A stretch of 64,000 nucleotides of DNA from Myxococcus sp. CA023 (GCF_010998615.1 NZ_JAAEAH010000007.1:100096-164095), one strand, 5' to 3'. Positions 8,669-19,780 are shown, counted from the stretch's first letter. Translations and numbers: made by a program. Notes: a model not told the origin generated them from the sequence alone.

Positions 8669-10822
8669 TCAGGCGGAGGTGATGGTGCCGTCCTTGATGA
8701 CGAAGTCGCGGCGGGTGAACTTCGCCGTCAGCTCAGAGGGCTGGCGCAGCGAGTAGTCCTTGGCGATTTCCGTGCCCGGGATGAGGTGGAAGGCAGCCTT
8801 CGCCTCGGTGCCGCCGACCTCCAGCACCACGAAGCCGTGGGCATCACCGTCCACGAACGCCATGCCGGGGTGCGCTTCCTTCAGCGACTTGTCCAGCTCC
8901 GTCACGATGTACCGGTACACCGTGCTGCCGGTGGAGAAGCCCGCGCCGATGACGGCCAGGCCCGCCAGCTCCTTGATGGAGCCGGAGGAGATGGCCGGCG
9001 TCGTCAGCGCGGGAATGCCGGACTCCACGGACGCGAAGGACGCGTGGATGTCGCCGGAGATGAACATCGCGTTCTTCACCTGGCTGTCGCGCAGGAACTT
9101 CAAGAACTCCTGCTTCTTCGTGGGGAAGCCGTCCCACTGGTCCACGTTGAAGTAGAAGTCCTGGCGCAGCGTGGGGTCCGGGACGTCCGCCTTGTCGCTC
9201 AGCTTGAACACCATGGAGGTGAGCGAAATCGAGGAGACGATGATCTTCCACGCGTTGGTCGCCTCCGTCACCGACTCCTGGAGCCACGCCTGCTGCTCGT
9301 TGCCGAAGATGCCCTCCGAGGCCCCCGCCGAGCCCATGTACTTGATGGCCGCGTACAGGTCGAAGATGGGCTTCACCACAACGTAGCGCGAGCCCTGGAT
9401 GCCGAAGAGGCCCGTCTTGCCCATGTGCGCGAAGGCCAGGCCGCGCGGCGTGCCCGCCACGGGGATGAGCGGCACGGCCGACCCACCCGCCGCCACGCGC
9501 GCCTGGTTGACGGCGTTCAGCACCTGGTTGACGTAGAGCAGCGCCAGCCCACCGGAGACCCAGGAGGCGGCCTTCACGGATGCCTCTTCCGGCGTGAGCC
9601 CGGCGGCGACGGCCTGCTGCACGTACACGCCAATGAGGATCTGCTTGTAGGGCGCCAGCTCCGCGGCGTCGATGTCCACGTAGGCGAACATGTCGGACTG
9701 CAGCTGCGCCTGGACGGCCTCCGGCAGCGTCGGCAGCACCATGGCCAGCTGATCGGCCGGCACCGCCACCTTGCCCGGGTACGCGTCCTCGGGGATGAGG
9801 TGGTCCGGACGGTAGGTGCGCGTGTCCGTCACCAGCAGCTTCAGGTTCCGGCCGAACTCGAAGTCGCGGTAGATGCGCGTCGGCTGGGCCACCACGGCGT
9901 TGATGTCGATGGCGCCCGCGCTGCTCGCGCCGTGGTCCATGGGGATGTACTCGAAGAAGGCCTGCTCCGCGTTGCGGCGGCGCTCGGTCTGCTTCTCGTT
10001 GGTGCGCTCGTCCGTGTACGTGGCGACGTCGCCCCAGCAGTCGTCGGAGAACTCGTGGTCATCCCACGTGATGATGAACGGGTAGCGCTCATGCACCTGC
10101 TGGATGACCTTGTCCGTGCGCAGGGTCTTGTAGAGGTCGCGGTAGTTGGACAGCGAGTTGGCCGCGTAGAACGCCGTCAGGCCCGTGCCCTGGCGGAGCG
10201 CCTTCTCCGGCTCGCTGAAGACGATGCCGCGCCCGTCCACGGACTGGAACGACGCGTCACCCGTCGTCTCGTAGACGTAGTCGCCCAGGAACACGACGAA
10301 GTCGAGGTCCTCGTTGAGCTGCAGCAGGTGCTGCCACGCGTTGTAGTAACGGCCGATGTAGTCCTGGCAGCTGGCGAAGACGAACTTCACCGGCACGTCG
10401 TCGCCCGCGGCCGGCGCGGTGCGGGTACGGCCCGTCACCGTGGAGTACTTCTGACCGTTCGCGTCGATGGTGAAGCGGTAGTAGTACGTCGTGCGCGCCG
10501 ACAGGTTGGTGACCTTCACCTTCAACGCATGATCGAACTGCGCCAGCGCGGTGAACTGCTGGTCCAGCACCACGCTGCTGAACGACTCGCTGGTGGACAC
10601 CTCCAGCCGCACCTGCGTGTTCGCGCTCGCGTTGTCCGGGTCCACCGCCCGCACCCACAACACCACGCTGTCCGGACGCGGATCACCCGAGCACACGGAC
10701 TGCGGGAAGTACTTCTCGCCAGTATCCGACGTCGTCTCGTCGTCGGAACATCCGAACGCAGTGGTCGCTGCAACGGCGACGACGGCCTGGAGGAAACTGC
10801 GGCGTTTGAATCGGTCGAACAA
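8669..10822 (-). CDS. phoD: PhoD-family alkaline phosphatase/phosphodiesterase, Tat-exported
   Basis: Protein of about 717 aa. TTG 10822 is chosen because GGAG lies 7 nt upstream and the protein then opens with a twin-arginine signal, RFKRRSFLQAVVAVAATTA, followed by a lipobox-like AFGC. PhoD enzymes are normally Tat substrates that fold with Fe/Ca in the cytoplasm. The PhoD N-terminal fibronectin-like part (YFPQSVCSGDPRPDSVVLW, YYYRFTIDANGQ) is followed by the metallophosphatase core with FASCQDY, LGDYVYE, TWDDHEFSDD and SGDIHASF, the expected metal ligands. Likely scavenges phosphate from phosphomono- or diesters at the cell surface. It is longer than Bacillus PhoD because of a mid-protein insertion of roughly 150 residues. 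Confidence 0.92.
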   Translation of the reverse strand: MFDRFKRRSFLQAVVAVAATTAFGCSDDETTSDTGEKYFPQSVCSGDPRPDSVVLWVRAVDPDNASANTQVRLEVSTSESFSSVVLDQQFTALAQFDHALKVKVTNLSARTTYYYRFTIDANGQKYSTVTGRTRTAPAAGDDVPVKFVFASCQDYIGRYYNAWQHLLQLNEDLDFVVFLGDYVYETTGDASFQSVDGRGIVFSEPEKALRQGTGLTAFYAANSLSNYRDLYKTLRTDKVIQQVHERYPFIITWDDHEFSDDCWGDVATYTDERTNEKQTERRRNAEQAFFEYIPMDHGASSAGAIDINAVVAQPTRIYRDFEFGRNLKLLVTDTRTYRPDHLIPEDAYPGKVAVPADQLAMVLPTLPEAVQAQLQSDMFAYVDIDAAELAPYKQILIGVYVQQAVAAGLTPEEASVKAASWVSGGLALLYVNQVLNAVNQARVAAGGSAVPLIPVAGTPRGLAFAHMGKTGLFGIQGSRYVVVKPIFDLYAAIKYMGSAGASEGIFGNEQQAWLQESVTEATNAWKIIVSSISLTSMVFKLSDKADVPDPTLRQDFYFNVDQWDGFPTKKQEFLKFLRDSQVKNAMFISGDIHASFASVESGIPALTTPAISSGSIKELAGLAVIGAGFSTGSTVYRYIVTELDKSLKEAHPGMAFVDGDAHGFVVLEVGGTEAKAAFHLIPGTEIAKDYSLRQPSELTAKFTRRDFVIKDGTITSA

Positions 10823-10974
10823 GGCGGGACTCCGGGTTGCGCGGGTTAGGTAACAGGGCCGCGAGTCTAGAGCGCTCTTCCACTCAGCAGGAAACATCCC
10901 CACGGAATGAAACGACAACGCGTCGTGTCACCCACGCCCGGTGCGAACCCACGCGAAGGACGCCGGACGCCAAG

Positions 10975-11008
10975 CAAAAGGGCCGCCCACCTCGCGGCGG
11001 ACGGCCCT
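10975..11008 (-). terminator. Rho-independent terminator of recA
   Basis: On the minus strand, 53 bp beyond the recA stop, AGGGCCG...CCGCC pairs with GGCGG-CCCTT across a 7-nt loop with a small bulge and runs into TTTT. Stem plus U-tract immediately after a convergence-free stop is the standard intrinsic terminator layout. Confidence 0.7.
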
Positions 11009-11061
11009 CTGACTTTCATGGCGAATCGCCACCATCCGGGGAAAGCGCCCCGGAGACCGGA

Positions 11062-12153
11062 CTACTTCACGGCCTTCACGCGGCCGCGCTTCTCGCTGCC
11101 ACCCTCGGCCGGCGCGGACTCGTCCGGCGCCGCGGCGACGGGCGCACCCGACTTGCCGATGCCGTACTTCTCCAGCACGCGGCCTTCGATGTCCTTCGCG
11201 ATCTCCGGGTGCTCGCGCAGGTAGTCCTTCACGTTCTCCCGGCCCTGGCCGATGCGCTCACCATTGAAGGAGAACCAGCTGCCGCTCTTCTCCACGATGT
11301 TCTCGTTGGAGGCGAGGTCGATGAGGTCGCCCTCACGGGAGATGCCCGTGCCGTACATGATGTCGAACTCGACTTCCTTGAACGGCGGCGCAACCTTGTT
11401 CTTCACCACCTTCACGCGGGTGCGGCTGCCCACCACGTTGTCGCCATTCTTGATGGCGCCGATGCGGCGGATGTCCAGGCGCTGCGACGCGTAGAACTTC
11501 AGCGCGTTACCGCCCGTCGTCGTCTCCGGGTTGCCGAACATCACGCCAATCTTCATGCGAATCTGGTTGATGAAGATGACGCACGTCTGGCTCTTGGAGA
11601 TGGTGCCCGTCAGCTTGCGGAGCGCCTGGCTCATGAGGCGGGCCTGCACACCCATGTGCGCGTCGCCCATCTCACCCTCGAGTTCCGCCTTCGGCACGAG
11701 CGCGGCCACCGAGTCCACCACCAGCACGTCGATGGCGCCCGAGCGCACCAGCATCTCCGCGATTTCCAGCGCCTGCTCACCGGTGTCCGGCTGGCTCAGC
11801 AGCAGGTCATCGGTACGTACGCCCAGCTTGCGCGCGTAGCCCACGTCCAGCGCGTGCTCCGCGTCCACGTAGCCGCAGATGCCGCCGCGCTTCTGCGCTT
11901 CGGCGACGATGTGGAGACACAGCGTCGTCTTACCGGACGACTCCGGCCCGAAGATTTCGATGATGCGGCCCTTGGGCACGCCACCCACGCCCAGGGCGAT
12001 GTCCAGCGAGATGGAGCCCGTCGGGATGGCCTGAACGTCTCGCATCAGCGGCTCGTCGTTGCCGAGCCGCATGATGGACCCCTTGCCGAACTGGCGCTCC
12101 ACCGCGGACATCGCCAGTTCGATCGCCTTTTCCTTCTCCTGATTCACGGCCAT
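11062..12153 (-). CDS. recA: RecA recombinase
   Basis: Protein of 363 aa. Complete RecA: N-terminal polymerisation motif region, Walker [10 protein letters not shown], Walker B region [12 protein letters not shown], loop L2 area [20 protein letters not shown], and an acidic/basic C-terminal tail ending [10 protein letters not shown]. It forms the RecA-ssDNA filament for strand exchange and LexA self-cleavage. ATG 12153 has AAGGAG 9 nt upstream. The 112-bp upstream gap holds a LexA box and a RecA-NDp-like promoter (separate entries). Myxococcus xanthus has two recA genes, of which recA2 is DNA-damage inducible. The SOS-type control seen here suggests this is the recA2 type, but only one copy is in the window. 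Confidence 0.97.
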   Translation of the reverse strand: MAVNQEKEKAIELAMSAVERQFGKGSIMRLGNDEPLMRDVQAIPTGSISLDIALGVGGVPKGRIIEIFGPESSGKTTLCLHIVAEAQKRGGICGYVDAEHALDVGYARKLGVRTDDLLLSQPDTGEQALEIAEMLVRSGAIDVLVVDSVAALVPKAELEGEMGDAHMGVQARLMSQALRKLTGTISKSQTCVIFINQIRMKIGVMFGNPETTTGGNALKFYASQRLDIRRIGAIKNGDNVVGSRTRVKVVKNKVAPPFKEVEFDIMYGTGISREGDLIDLASNENIVEKSGSWFSFNGERIGQGRENVKDYLREHPEIAKDIEGRVLEKYGIGKSGAPVAAAPDESAPAEGGSEKRGRVKAVK

Positions 12154-12192
12154 TGCTCGTAGCTCCTTGTATTGGCGAGCCACCCCGGCTCA

Positions 12193-12209
12193 CCTGAACG
12201 CGCTTTTAG
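12193..12209 (-). promoter_or_regulatory. LexA box upstream of recA
   Basis: Read on the minus strand the site is CTAAAAGCGCGTTCAGG. It agrees at all 17 positions with the Myxococcus LexA consensus CTRHAMRYBYGTTCAGS (recalled from published work, not looked up here). It lies 40 bp upstream of the recA start and 15 bp downstream of the promoter-like -10, where a bound repressor would block transcription. Confidence 0.8.
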
Positions 12210-12223
12210 TACGCGATGGGTAG

Positions 12224-12246
12224 ACCCTAGTCCACCCCTCTGACAT
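12224..12246 (-). promoter_or_regulatory. RecA-NDp-like (LexA-independent, PafBC-type) promoter of recA
   Basis: On the minus strand ATGTCAGAG is followed after exactly 8 nt by TAGGGT. The actinobacterial RecA-NDp motif is TTGTCRGTG-N8-TANNNT, so 7 of 9 upstream bases and the TA/T frame of the -10 agree with exact spacing. Placed about 70 bp before the recA ATG and just upstream of the LexA box, it would give a short leader. That it is a promoter is inferred from motif and position. Confidence 0.5.
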
Positions 12247-12265
12247 CCGTGCTGCATCCTGTCGG

Positions 12266-13069
12266 TCAGCCCTCGCGGAGGGCAGCCAGGAAGGCGGCCA
12301 CCAGCCCCGCCAATCCCACCCACAGCCCCGTGTGCGCCAGGCCCAGGACCGCCAGCACCGCCCCGGCCAGGGAAACCAGGGTCAGCATCACCATCCCCAC
12401 GCGGTACACGGGCGTCCGGGGCGGAGCAAGCCACAAGGCGGCCACCGCCAGCAGGGACAGCCCCAGTTGGGAGGTGAGCAGGCTGGCGTCCCCTTTGGGG
12501 AACAGCGCTTCATGGACGACTTGCGCCCCGATGCCTCCCACCAACACCGCCATGCACGTACCTGGCTTCAGGCGCTGCGCCTTCCGCTGCTGGGTGTTGG
12601 CGCGCAGGTGCTCCAGGTCCTCGGGCTGGACTTCCAGGGCGTAGGGGAAGCCCAGGGACAGCAGGGCCTCCACCGCGGCCGCGCGGCAGGTGCGTCCCTT
12701 CGCATCCACCAGTCCGGTGAGCCGCCCGCTCTCCAACAGCCGCAGGAAGGTGTCCGCCACCAGCCGGTCTCCGCCCGTCCTGGCCATCCGGGCCAGTTGG
12801 AGGTTCAGCCGCGCCGCCACCAGGGGACGCTCCGCCTCCGGCACCCGCCGGGCCTGCTCGGTCAGCACCAGCACCGGCAGGGGGAGGTCCAACGGCGGCG
12901 TGGGCGTACCCCGGAGCAGAAGAACCGGAGTGGCTTCCAGCGACACGGGCTCGGGCGGCGCCTCCCACGGCGCGACCTCCCCCGGTGGCGCCTCGTCCTC
13001 GCCCTCCATGGGCCGCTGCGTGGGCGGACGTATGCGAGGCGCGTCGGGCACGGAGGAAACTGTAGCCAC
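12266..13069 (-). CDS. Membrane protein of unknown function
   Basis: Protein of 267 aa, GTG start at 13069. I do not recognise a family. Residues 1-60 are Pro/Glu-rich and probably disordered. Residues 70-165 look like a soluble helical region (LTEQARRVPEAERPLVAARL, then a segment with two cysteines and EVQPEDLEHLRANTQQRKAQ). Residues 170-265 hold about four closely spaced membrane helices (CMAVLVGGIGAQVV, LGLSLLAVAALWLA, VGMVMLTLVSLAGAVLAVLG, LWVGLAGLVAAFLAAL). The protein would sit in the inner membrane with its N-terminal half cytoplasmic. Its stop is 112 bp upstream of recA on the same strand; the recA promoter elements lie in the gap, so read-through is possible but independent control of recA is likelier. 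Confidence 0.7.
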   Translation of the reverse strand: MATVSSVPDAPRIRPPTQRPMEGEDEAPPGEVAPWEAPPEPVSLEATPVLLLRGTPTPPLDLPLPVLVLTEQARRVPEAERPLVAARLNLQLARMARTGGDRLVADTFLRLLESGRLTGLVDAKGRTCRAAAVEALLSLGFPYALEVQPEDLEHLRANTQQRKAQRLKPGTCMAVLVGGIGAQVVHEALFPKGDASLLTSQLGLSLLAVAALWLAPPRTPVYRVGMVMLTLVSLAGAVLAVLGLAHTGLWVGLAGLVAAFLAALREG

Positions 13070-13167
13070 GGCCCCCCGCGAGGTTCAAAGCGACGTGCCC
13101 CCGCAACATTCACCGGGCAACGGGCGAGCTGGAGCGGGAGGACTGAAGCCCCTCGCGTGGAAACGAC

Positions 13168-13202
13168 GAAGCCCGAGCCCCCTTCGCGGGAGCCCGGGCT
13201 TC
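13168..13202 (-). terminator. Terminator after glmS
   Basis: An almost perfect 15-bp inverted repeat (GAAGCCCGGGCTCCC / GGGGGCTCGGGCTTC on the minus strand) around a 5-nt loop begins 30 bp beyond the glmS stop and ends in TTCGTCG. The long GC stem and location support a transcription stop. Confidence 0.7.
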
Positions 13203-13232
13203 TGGCGCTTCAGGTCCGAAGACGCGCGGCGG

Positions 13233-15068
<1,836 letters not shown>

Positions 15069-15175
15069 AGTTGCACCTCTCTCTCACGCCCACGCCCGCC
15101 GGAGCAATCCGCGGGACTCCCCTACATCCCTGCCGGGCAGCGCTCTGCCTGGTACCCAAGCAAGAGCCGCGCCGC

Positions 15176-16576
15176 CTATCCCACCCGGGCCTTCGCCTGC
15201 CGCGCCTTCTTGGTGGCCACCCAACCCTCCTTGGTCACCTGTGGCGTCCGGGACACAGCGAGGCTCCCAGGAGGCACATTTTTCGTCACCGTGGTGCCCG
15301 CGCCGACATACGAGCCGTCGCCGACCTTCACGGGCGCGACGAGCTGGGTGTCGGAGCCGATGAACACACCATCACCCAGTTCAGTCAGGTGCTTGTTCAC
15401 CCCGTCATAGTTACAGGTGATGGTGCCCGCCCCCACGTTGCACCCTGAGCCAATGACAGCGTCCCCCAGGTACGTGAGATGGCTGGCCTTCGAACCTTTT
15501 CCGATGCGGGCCTTCTTCGTCTCCACGAAGTTGCCCAGATGCACGTCCTCGGCCAGCTCCGTCCCGGGGCGCAGCCTCGAGAAGGGGCCAATGACGTTGC
15601 GCTCCCCCACCCGGGCCTCTTCCAGCACGGAGTAGGGCTTGATGATGGTGCCGTCCGCCACGGTGGAGGCATGCAGCACGCTGCCCTGGCCAATGGTGCA
15701 GCCCTTGCCCACCACGGTGCCGGCGGCCAGCGTGACGGAGGGACCGATTTCGGTGTCGGGCCCGACGGTGACGCCTTCCTCGATGTAGGCGGTGGCGGGG
15801 TCCTGCAGCGAGACGCCGGCGCGCATGTGCGCTTCGTTGATGCGCTGCTGCAGCACGCGCGCGCGGGCGGCCAGCTCCACCCGGTCATTCACGCCGGCCG
15901 TCTCCGTGGCGTCCGCCTCCACAGAGCCCACCGGGCCCTGCTTCGCGGCCATCTCCACCAGGTCGGTGAGGTAGTATTCACCCTGGGCGTTCTGCGGCTT
16001 GATTTCAGCCAGCGCCTTCCAGAGGAAGTCCGCGTCCACGGAGTAGATTCCGGCGTTGCACTCGCGCACCGCGCGCTGCTCCGGGGTGCAGTCCTTGTGC
16101 TCCACGATGCGCGTCACCTTGCCACCGTCGCGGATGACCCGGCCGTAGCCCGTGGGGTCCTCCAGGGTGGTGGACACCATGGCCAGCTTGCCGCCCGCCT
16201 GGTCATGGGCGGCCAGCAGCGCGTCCAGCGTCTCGCGGCGCAGCAGCGGCACATCACCGTAAAGAATGAGGACCCGCCCGGAGTACCCCTTCAGGGCCTC
16301 CTCGGCGGAGCGCACCGCGTCCGCCGTCCCGCGCTGCTCGCGCTGGAGCGCGAAGCGCAGGGGGGCATCCGGGAAGAGGCCTCGGACGGCCTTCTCCACC
16401 GCTTCCGCCTGATGGCCCACCACGGGGACCACCGACGTGGCGCCCAGTTCAAGGGCCCGCTTGAGGGGATACGCGCAAAGGGGCCGACCGAGGATGGGGT
16501 GAAGGACCTTCGCCTTCTCCGACTTCATCCGCGTGCCCTTGCCCGCGCACAGCACCACCGCCGCCAGAACGCTCAT
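15176..16576 (-). CDS. glmU: Bifunctional GlcN-1-P acetyltransferase / GlcNAc-1-P uridyltransferase
   Basis: Protein of 466 aa (E. coli GlmU is 456). The N-terminal nucleotidyltransferase domain begins [20 protein letters not shown], the UTP-binding loop, with [11 protein letters not shown] and YGDVPLL further on. From about residue 255 comes the left-handed beta-helix acyltransferase with hexapeptide repeats ([20 protein letters not shown]), [21 protein letters not shown] and [17 protein letters not shown], which holds the catalytic region. It produces UDP-GlcNAc for peptidoglycan and LPS. glmS follows on the same strand, a common pairing. A 68-aa ORF ends 11 bp upstream. Confidence 0.97.
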   Translation of the reverse strand: MSVLAAVVLCAGKGTRMKSEKAKVLHPILGRPLCAYPLKRALELGATSVVPVVGHQAEAVEKAVRGLFPDAPLRFALQREQRGTADAVRSAEEALKGYSGRVLILYGDVPLLRRETLDALLAAHDQAGGKLAMVSTTLEDPTGYGRVIRDGGKVTRIVEHKDCTPEQRAVRECNAGIYSVDADFLWKALAEIKPQNAQGEYYLTDLVEMAAKQGPVGSVEADATETAGVNDRVELAARARVLQQRINEAHMRAGVSLQDPATAYIEEGVTVGPDTEIGPSVTLAAGTVVGKGCTIGQGSVLHASTVADGTIIKPYSVLEEARVGERNVIGPFSRLRPGTELAEDVHLGNFVETKKARIGKGSKASHLTYLGDAVIGSGCNVGAGTITCNYDGVNKHLTELGDGVFIGSDTQLVAPVKVGDGSYVGAGTTVTKNVPPGSLAVSRTPQVTKEGWVATKKARQAKARVG

Positions 16577-16587
16577 GCGGCGGAGAA

Positions 16588-16794
16588 TTAGGGACAGCCA
16601 ATCGAGTCGTCAACCGCGCGTGGATCAGAAGGCGTGACGGTGTCCACCGGCCGTGCCTTCGCACTGACCGAGACGCACAGGGTGTTGCGCTGAATCGTGA
16701 TGCCGAAGCTGGGCTTCAAGAAGACCGTCACCTCGGCCGCGGTGGGCGCGGCGCCAGGTAGGGCCTTTTTCTCGGGTATGGCTTGCGTGCTCAT
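16588..16794 (-). CDS. Small protein of unknown function upstream of glmU
   Basis: Predicted 68 aa, starting at ATG 16794 with GGGGGAG about 4 nt upstream and stopping 11 bp before the glmU start, so it would be first in the glmU-glmS transcript. The sequence has a Pro/Ala-rich start and then [20 protein letters not shown] followed by CVSVSAKA, which could be a short beta-sheet protein. No signal peptide or membrane segment. No family recognised. Codon use matches its neighbours. It might be a leader or regulator of the amino-sugar genes, or spurious; position and RBS are the only support. Confidence 0.5.
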   Translation of the reverse strand: MSTQAIPEKKALPGAAPTAAEVTVFLKPSFGITIQRNTLCVSVSAKARPVDTVTPSDPRAVDDSIGCP

Positions 16795-16868
16795 ACGCTC
16801 CCCCGGACGCGATTCATGATGGGACCAGGATGCACGCCGCCGGAGAACAATCCAAGAGGAAAAATGTT

Positions 16869-16893
16869 GTCAGGTTGAAATCCTGGTCCTGAC
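16869..16893. promoter_or_regulatory. Inverted repeat in divergent small-ORF/ggt promoter region
   Basis: GTCAGG and CCTGAC form perfect 6-bp arms separated by 13 nt in a comparatively AT-rich stretch of the 250-bp gap between the divergent small ORF (start 16794) and ggt (start 17045). Arm spacing of about two helical turns suits a dimeric regulator. No regulator is identified; function is inferred from position. Confidence 0.3.
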
Positions 16894-17044
16894 CATACGG
16901 TTCGTGCATACCGGGACACATGTAGTCCGTCTGGTCCCCTGGCGTCGCCGGACTGGAGGGTAGGCTTTTGTCGCCCGGGTAACACACCACCCAGGACGAA
17001 AGCCAGCGATGGACTGTTCAGACAGCGCGAGGAGGGCTGAACCC

Positions 17045-18817
17045 GTGAAGGACACGAGCTTCCGCGGTGCGGTGCTGAAGCGAGGGCTGCTGGCCGCGGT
17101 GATGATGGTGGCGTGTGTGGCGCAGGCGGCGCGGCCCTACCGGGGCGGCGCGGTGGCCACGGCCTACCCGCAGGCGAGCGCGGCGGCGTTGGAGATGTTG
17201 GAGAAGGGCGGCAACGCCACGGACGCGGCGGTGGCGGCGGCCTTCGTGGCGGCGGTGGTGGGTCCCTACCACTCCGGCGTTGGTGGCGGCGGCTTCGCGC
17301 TGGTGCACGACGCCAAGAGCGGCGACACGAAGGTGCTGGATTTCCGCGAGGTGGCCCCCAAGGCGGCCACGCGCGACATGTACGTGAAGGACGGCAAAGT
17401 GGTGCCGGGCCTGTCCACGGACGGCGCGCTGAGTGTGGCGGTGCCGGGCGCCGTCGCGGGCTACCTGGAGTTGCTCAAGGCGCACGGGAAGCTGAAGCCG
17501 GCGGTGGTGCTGGCTCCGGCCATCGCGGCGGCGCGCAAGGGCATGTGGGTGACGCCGCGCTACCGCACCATGGCGGAGGGCCGGCTGGCCTGTCTGAGCC
17601 GGGACGCGGAGGCCTCACGCGTGTTCCTGGTGAAGAACGCCCAGGGCCAGTGGGAAGCCCCGCCCGTGGGGCACGTCATCCGCCAGCCCGACCTGGCGCG
17701 CACGCTGTCCTCCATCGCGAAGGGGGGCGCCAAGGCCTTCTATGCGGGGCCGGTGGCGAAGGCCATCGCCACGTCGGTCCAGGCTGGCGGCGGCATCCTC
17801 ACCCAGGAGGACCTCGCGGCCTACAAGACGCGCAGCGCCACGCCCCTGGAGGGCACGTACCGCGGCCACCGCATCCTCACCATGCCGCCGCCGAGCGCGG
17901 GGGGCGTGGCCGTCATCCAGGTGCTGACCGCGATGGAGCAACTGCGCCCCCAGGGGGTGACGTTCCGCGACGCGGAGGCGCTGCACCTCTACGCGGAAGC
18001 CGTGCGGCGGGCCTATGTGGACCGCGCGAAGTACCTGGGGGACCCGGCCTTCGTGGACGTGCCCCTGGCGCGGCTGGTGTCGCCCGGCCACGTCGCGGAC
18101 CTGGCGGGCTCCATCGACCCGAAGAAGGCCACGGCCAGCGCGTCGCTGCTGGCGCCGAAGGAAGGCGTGCGGGGCTCCACGCTGACGGAAGAGCCCACCA
18201 CACTGACGCCCGAACCGGAGAAGAAGAACACCACGCACATCTCCGTCATCGACAAGGACGGCAACGCGGTGGCGATGACGACCACGGTGAACTACGGCTT
18301 CGGCTCGTGCGTGGTGGCCAAGGGTACCGGCGTGCTGCTCAACGATGAGATGGATGACTTCGCCGCGCAGCCGGGCGTGCCCAACGCGTACGGACTGGTG
18401 ACGGGCGAGCCCAACGCCATCGCACCGGGCAAGGTGCCGCTGTCCTCCATGGCCCCCACGCTGGTGTTCTCCAAGGAAGACCCCCGGCGCGTCATGCTCG
18501 CGGTGGGCAGCCCTGGCGGCTCCACCATCCCCACCACCGTCATCCAGGTCATCAGCAACGTGGTGGACCACGGCATGGACGTGGCGCGCGCGGTGAATGA
18601 AGGCCGCGTGCATCACCAGTACCTGCCCGACGAGCTGTGGGTGGACAAGTGGGGCCTGGAGCCGGCGACGCTGTCCGTGCTGGAGGCCAAGGGCCACAAG
18701 GTGCGCCGCGTGGAGCAGTGGGGCGACGCGGAGGCCGTCTACAGCGACCCGAAGACGGGGCTGCGCTTCTCCGCGAGCGACCCGCGCAACGAGGGCGCCG
18801 CCCTGGGACAGGATTGA
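17045..18817 (+). CDS. ggt: Gamma-glutamyltransferase (glutathione hydrolase)
   Basis: Protein of about 590 aa from GTG 17045, chosen because AGGAGG lies 9 nt upstream and the product then opens with a clean signal peptide (KRGLLAAVMMVACVAQAARP). ATG 17009 is an in-frame alternative. It is an Ntn hydrolase: the precursor cleaves itself before the catalytic Thr in KKNTTHISVIDKDGNAVAMT to give large and small subunits. Conserved GPYHSGVGGGGF and SPGGSTIPTTVIQV are present. It transfers or hydrolyses the gamma-glutamyl group of glutathione and related peptides in the periplasm, recycling amino acids. The TatD-like gene starts 3 nt after the stop and is probably co-transcribed. Confidence 0.95.
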   Translation: MKDTSFRGAVLKRGLLAAVMMVACVAQAARPYRGGAVATAYPQASAAALEMLEKGGNATDAAVAAAFVAAVVGPYHSGVGGGGFALVHDAKSGDTKVLDFREVAPKAATRDMYVKDGKVVPGLSTDGALSVAVPGAVAGYLELLKAHGKLKPAVVLAPAIAAARKGMWVTPRYRTMAEGRLACLSRDAEASRVFLVKNAQGQWEAPPVGHVIRQPDLARTLSSIAKGGAKAFYAGPVAKAIATSVQAGGGILTQEDLAAYKTRSATPLEGTYRGHRILTMPPPSAGGVAVIQVLTAMEQLRPQGVTFRDAEALHLYAEAVRRAYVDRAKYLGDPAFVDVPLARLVSPGHVADLAGSIDPKKATASASLLAPKEGVRGSTLTEEPTTLTPEPEKKNTTHISVIDKDGNAVAMTTTVNYGFGSCVVAKGTGVLLNDEMDDFAAQPGVPNAYGLVTGEPNAIAPGKVPLSSMAPTLVFSKEDPRRVMLAVGSPGGSTIPTTVIQVISNVVDHGMDVARAVNEGRVHHQYLPDELWVDKWGLEPATLSVLEAKGHKVRRVEQWGDAEAVYSDPKTGLRFSASDPRNEGAALGQD

Positions 18818-18820
18818 GCA

Positions 18821-19603
18821 GTGCCCACCCCACCGCCCATCTTCGACGCCCACCTCCACCCGGAGAGCCTGAGCGACCAGGATCTGGAGTCCATGCGCTT
18901 CTTCGGCGTGGAGCGGGCGTTGGTGGTGGCACACCACTTCCCGGAGCCCACGTCCAAGGCGCTGCTGCGGCACTTCGATGACCTGGTGGAACGCCAGCTT
19001 CCCCGGTTGGAGCGCCTGGGCATCCGCGCGTACGCGGCCCTGGGCGTCCACCCACGCTGCATCCCCCGGCGCGGCTTGAGCGAGGTGCTGTCCGCGCTGC
19101 CTGACTACTTCCAGGGCGGGCGCGTGGTGGCCCTGGGCGAGACGGGCCTGCACACGGGCGGCGAGGAGGAAGAAGAAGCATTCCTGGAGCAGCTCGCGCT
19201 GGCCCGCAGCCTCAAATTGCGCGTGGTGGTGCACACCCCCACCACGGACAAGGAGCGTCACACGCGGCGCATCCTCACGCTCCTGCGGCAGTCGGGCCTG
19301 CTGCCCTCGCGCGCGCTGGTGGACCACGCCAACGCCCGGACGGTGCGCACCATCCTGGAGGTGGGCCACTGGGCCGGGCTGACGCTGCACCCCGAGGCGC
19401 TCAAGGCCGAGCGCGCGGTGGTGCTGGTGCGGCGGCTGGGCAGTGAGCGGCTGATGCTCAACTCCGACGCGGGTGACGGAGCCGGGGACATCCTCGGCCT
19501 GGCGCGCGCCGCCAACCTGCTGGCCAAGGCCAGCCTGTCCCAGCGCATCGTCCGCCGCATCACCCACGAGAACGCCGCCCGCTTCTTCCAGGTGGGCGGC
19601 TGA
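18821..19603 (+). CDS. TatD-family metal-dependent hydrolase
   Basis: Protein of 260 aa, GTG start 3 nt after the ggt stop. TIM-barrel metal site: DAHLHPE near the N-terminus, GETGLH in the middle (metal-binding Glu and His), VVVHTPTTD, VDHANARTV and NSDAGDGAGD. TatD enzymes are cytoplasmic Mg-dependent exonucleases or general hydrolases; this one differs from E. coli TatD in its first motif and is closer to the wider TatD/PHP-like amidohydrolases, so nuclease activity should not be assumed. The C-terminal ITHENAARFF helix is typical of the family. Confidence 0.8.
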   Translation: MPTPPPIFDAHLHPESLSDQDLESMRFFGVERALVVAHHFPEPTSKALLRHFDDLVERQLPRLERLGIRAYAALGVHPRCIPRRGLSEVLSALPDYFQGGRVVALGETGLHTGGEEEEEAFLEQLALARSLKLRVVVHTPTTDKERHTRRILTLLRQSGLLPSRALVDHANARTVRTILEVGHWAGLTLHPEALKAERAVVLVRRLGSERLMLNSDAGDGAGDILGLARAANLLAKASLSQRIVRRITHENAARFFQVGG

Positions 19604-19780
19604 CGCTCGCGCGGCGCAGCTCCGCCACCGTGGCCAGCGCCCGTTGACCCGGGTCCGCCATCCTCCGTGGCGGAATCTTTCGATGAAACGGCGCGCTCTT
19701 CGTCATTCCCATCAGGAGCACGCAGCGGAAATAGGCCGGTCCCCCGCACGTTGCCCCCTCACCCGCGCTGGGAGTGGCAT

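Noticed and set aside
10837..12162. Long plus-strand frame opposite recA
   Set aside because: No recognisable protein; RecA motifs on the minus strand are conclusive.
15069..15175. glmS ribozyme or riboswitch in the glmU-glmS gap
   Set aside because: The gap is short and GC-rich and does not show the ribozyme core; such ribozymes are typical of Firmicutes.
17016..17021. LexA half-site GTTCAG upstream of ggt
   Set aside because: The CT half is absent at the required distance and other consensus positions disagree.
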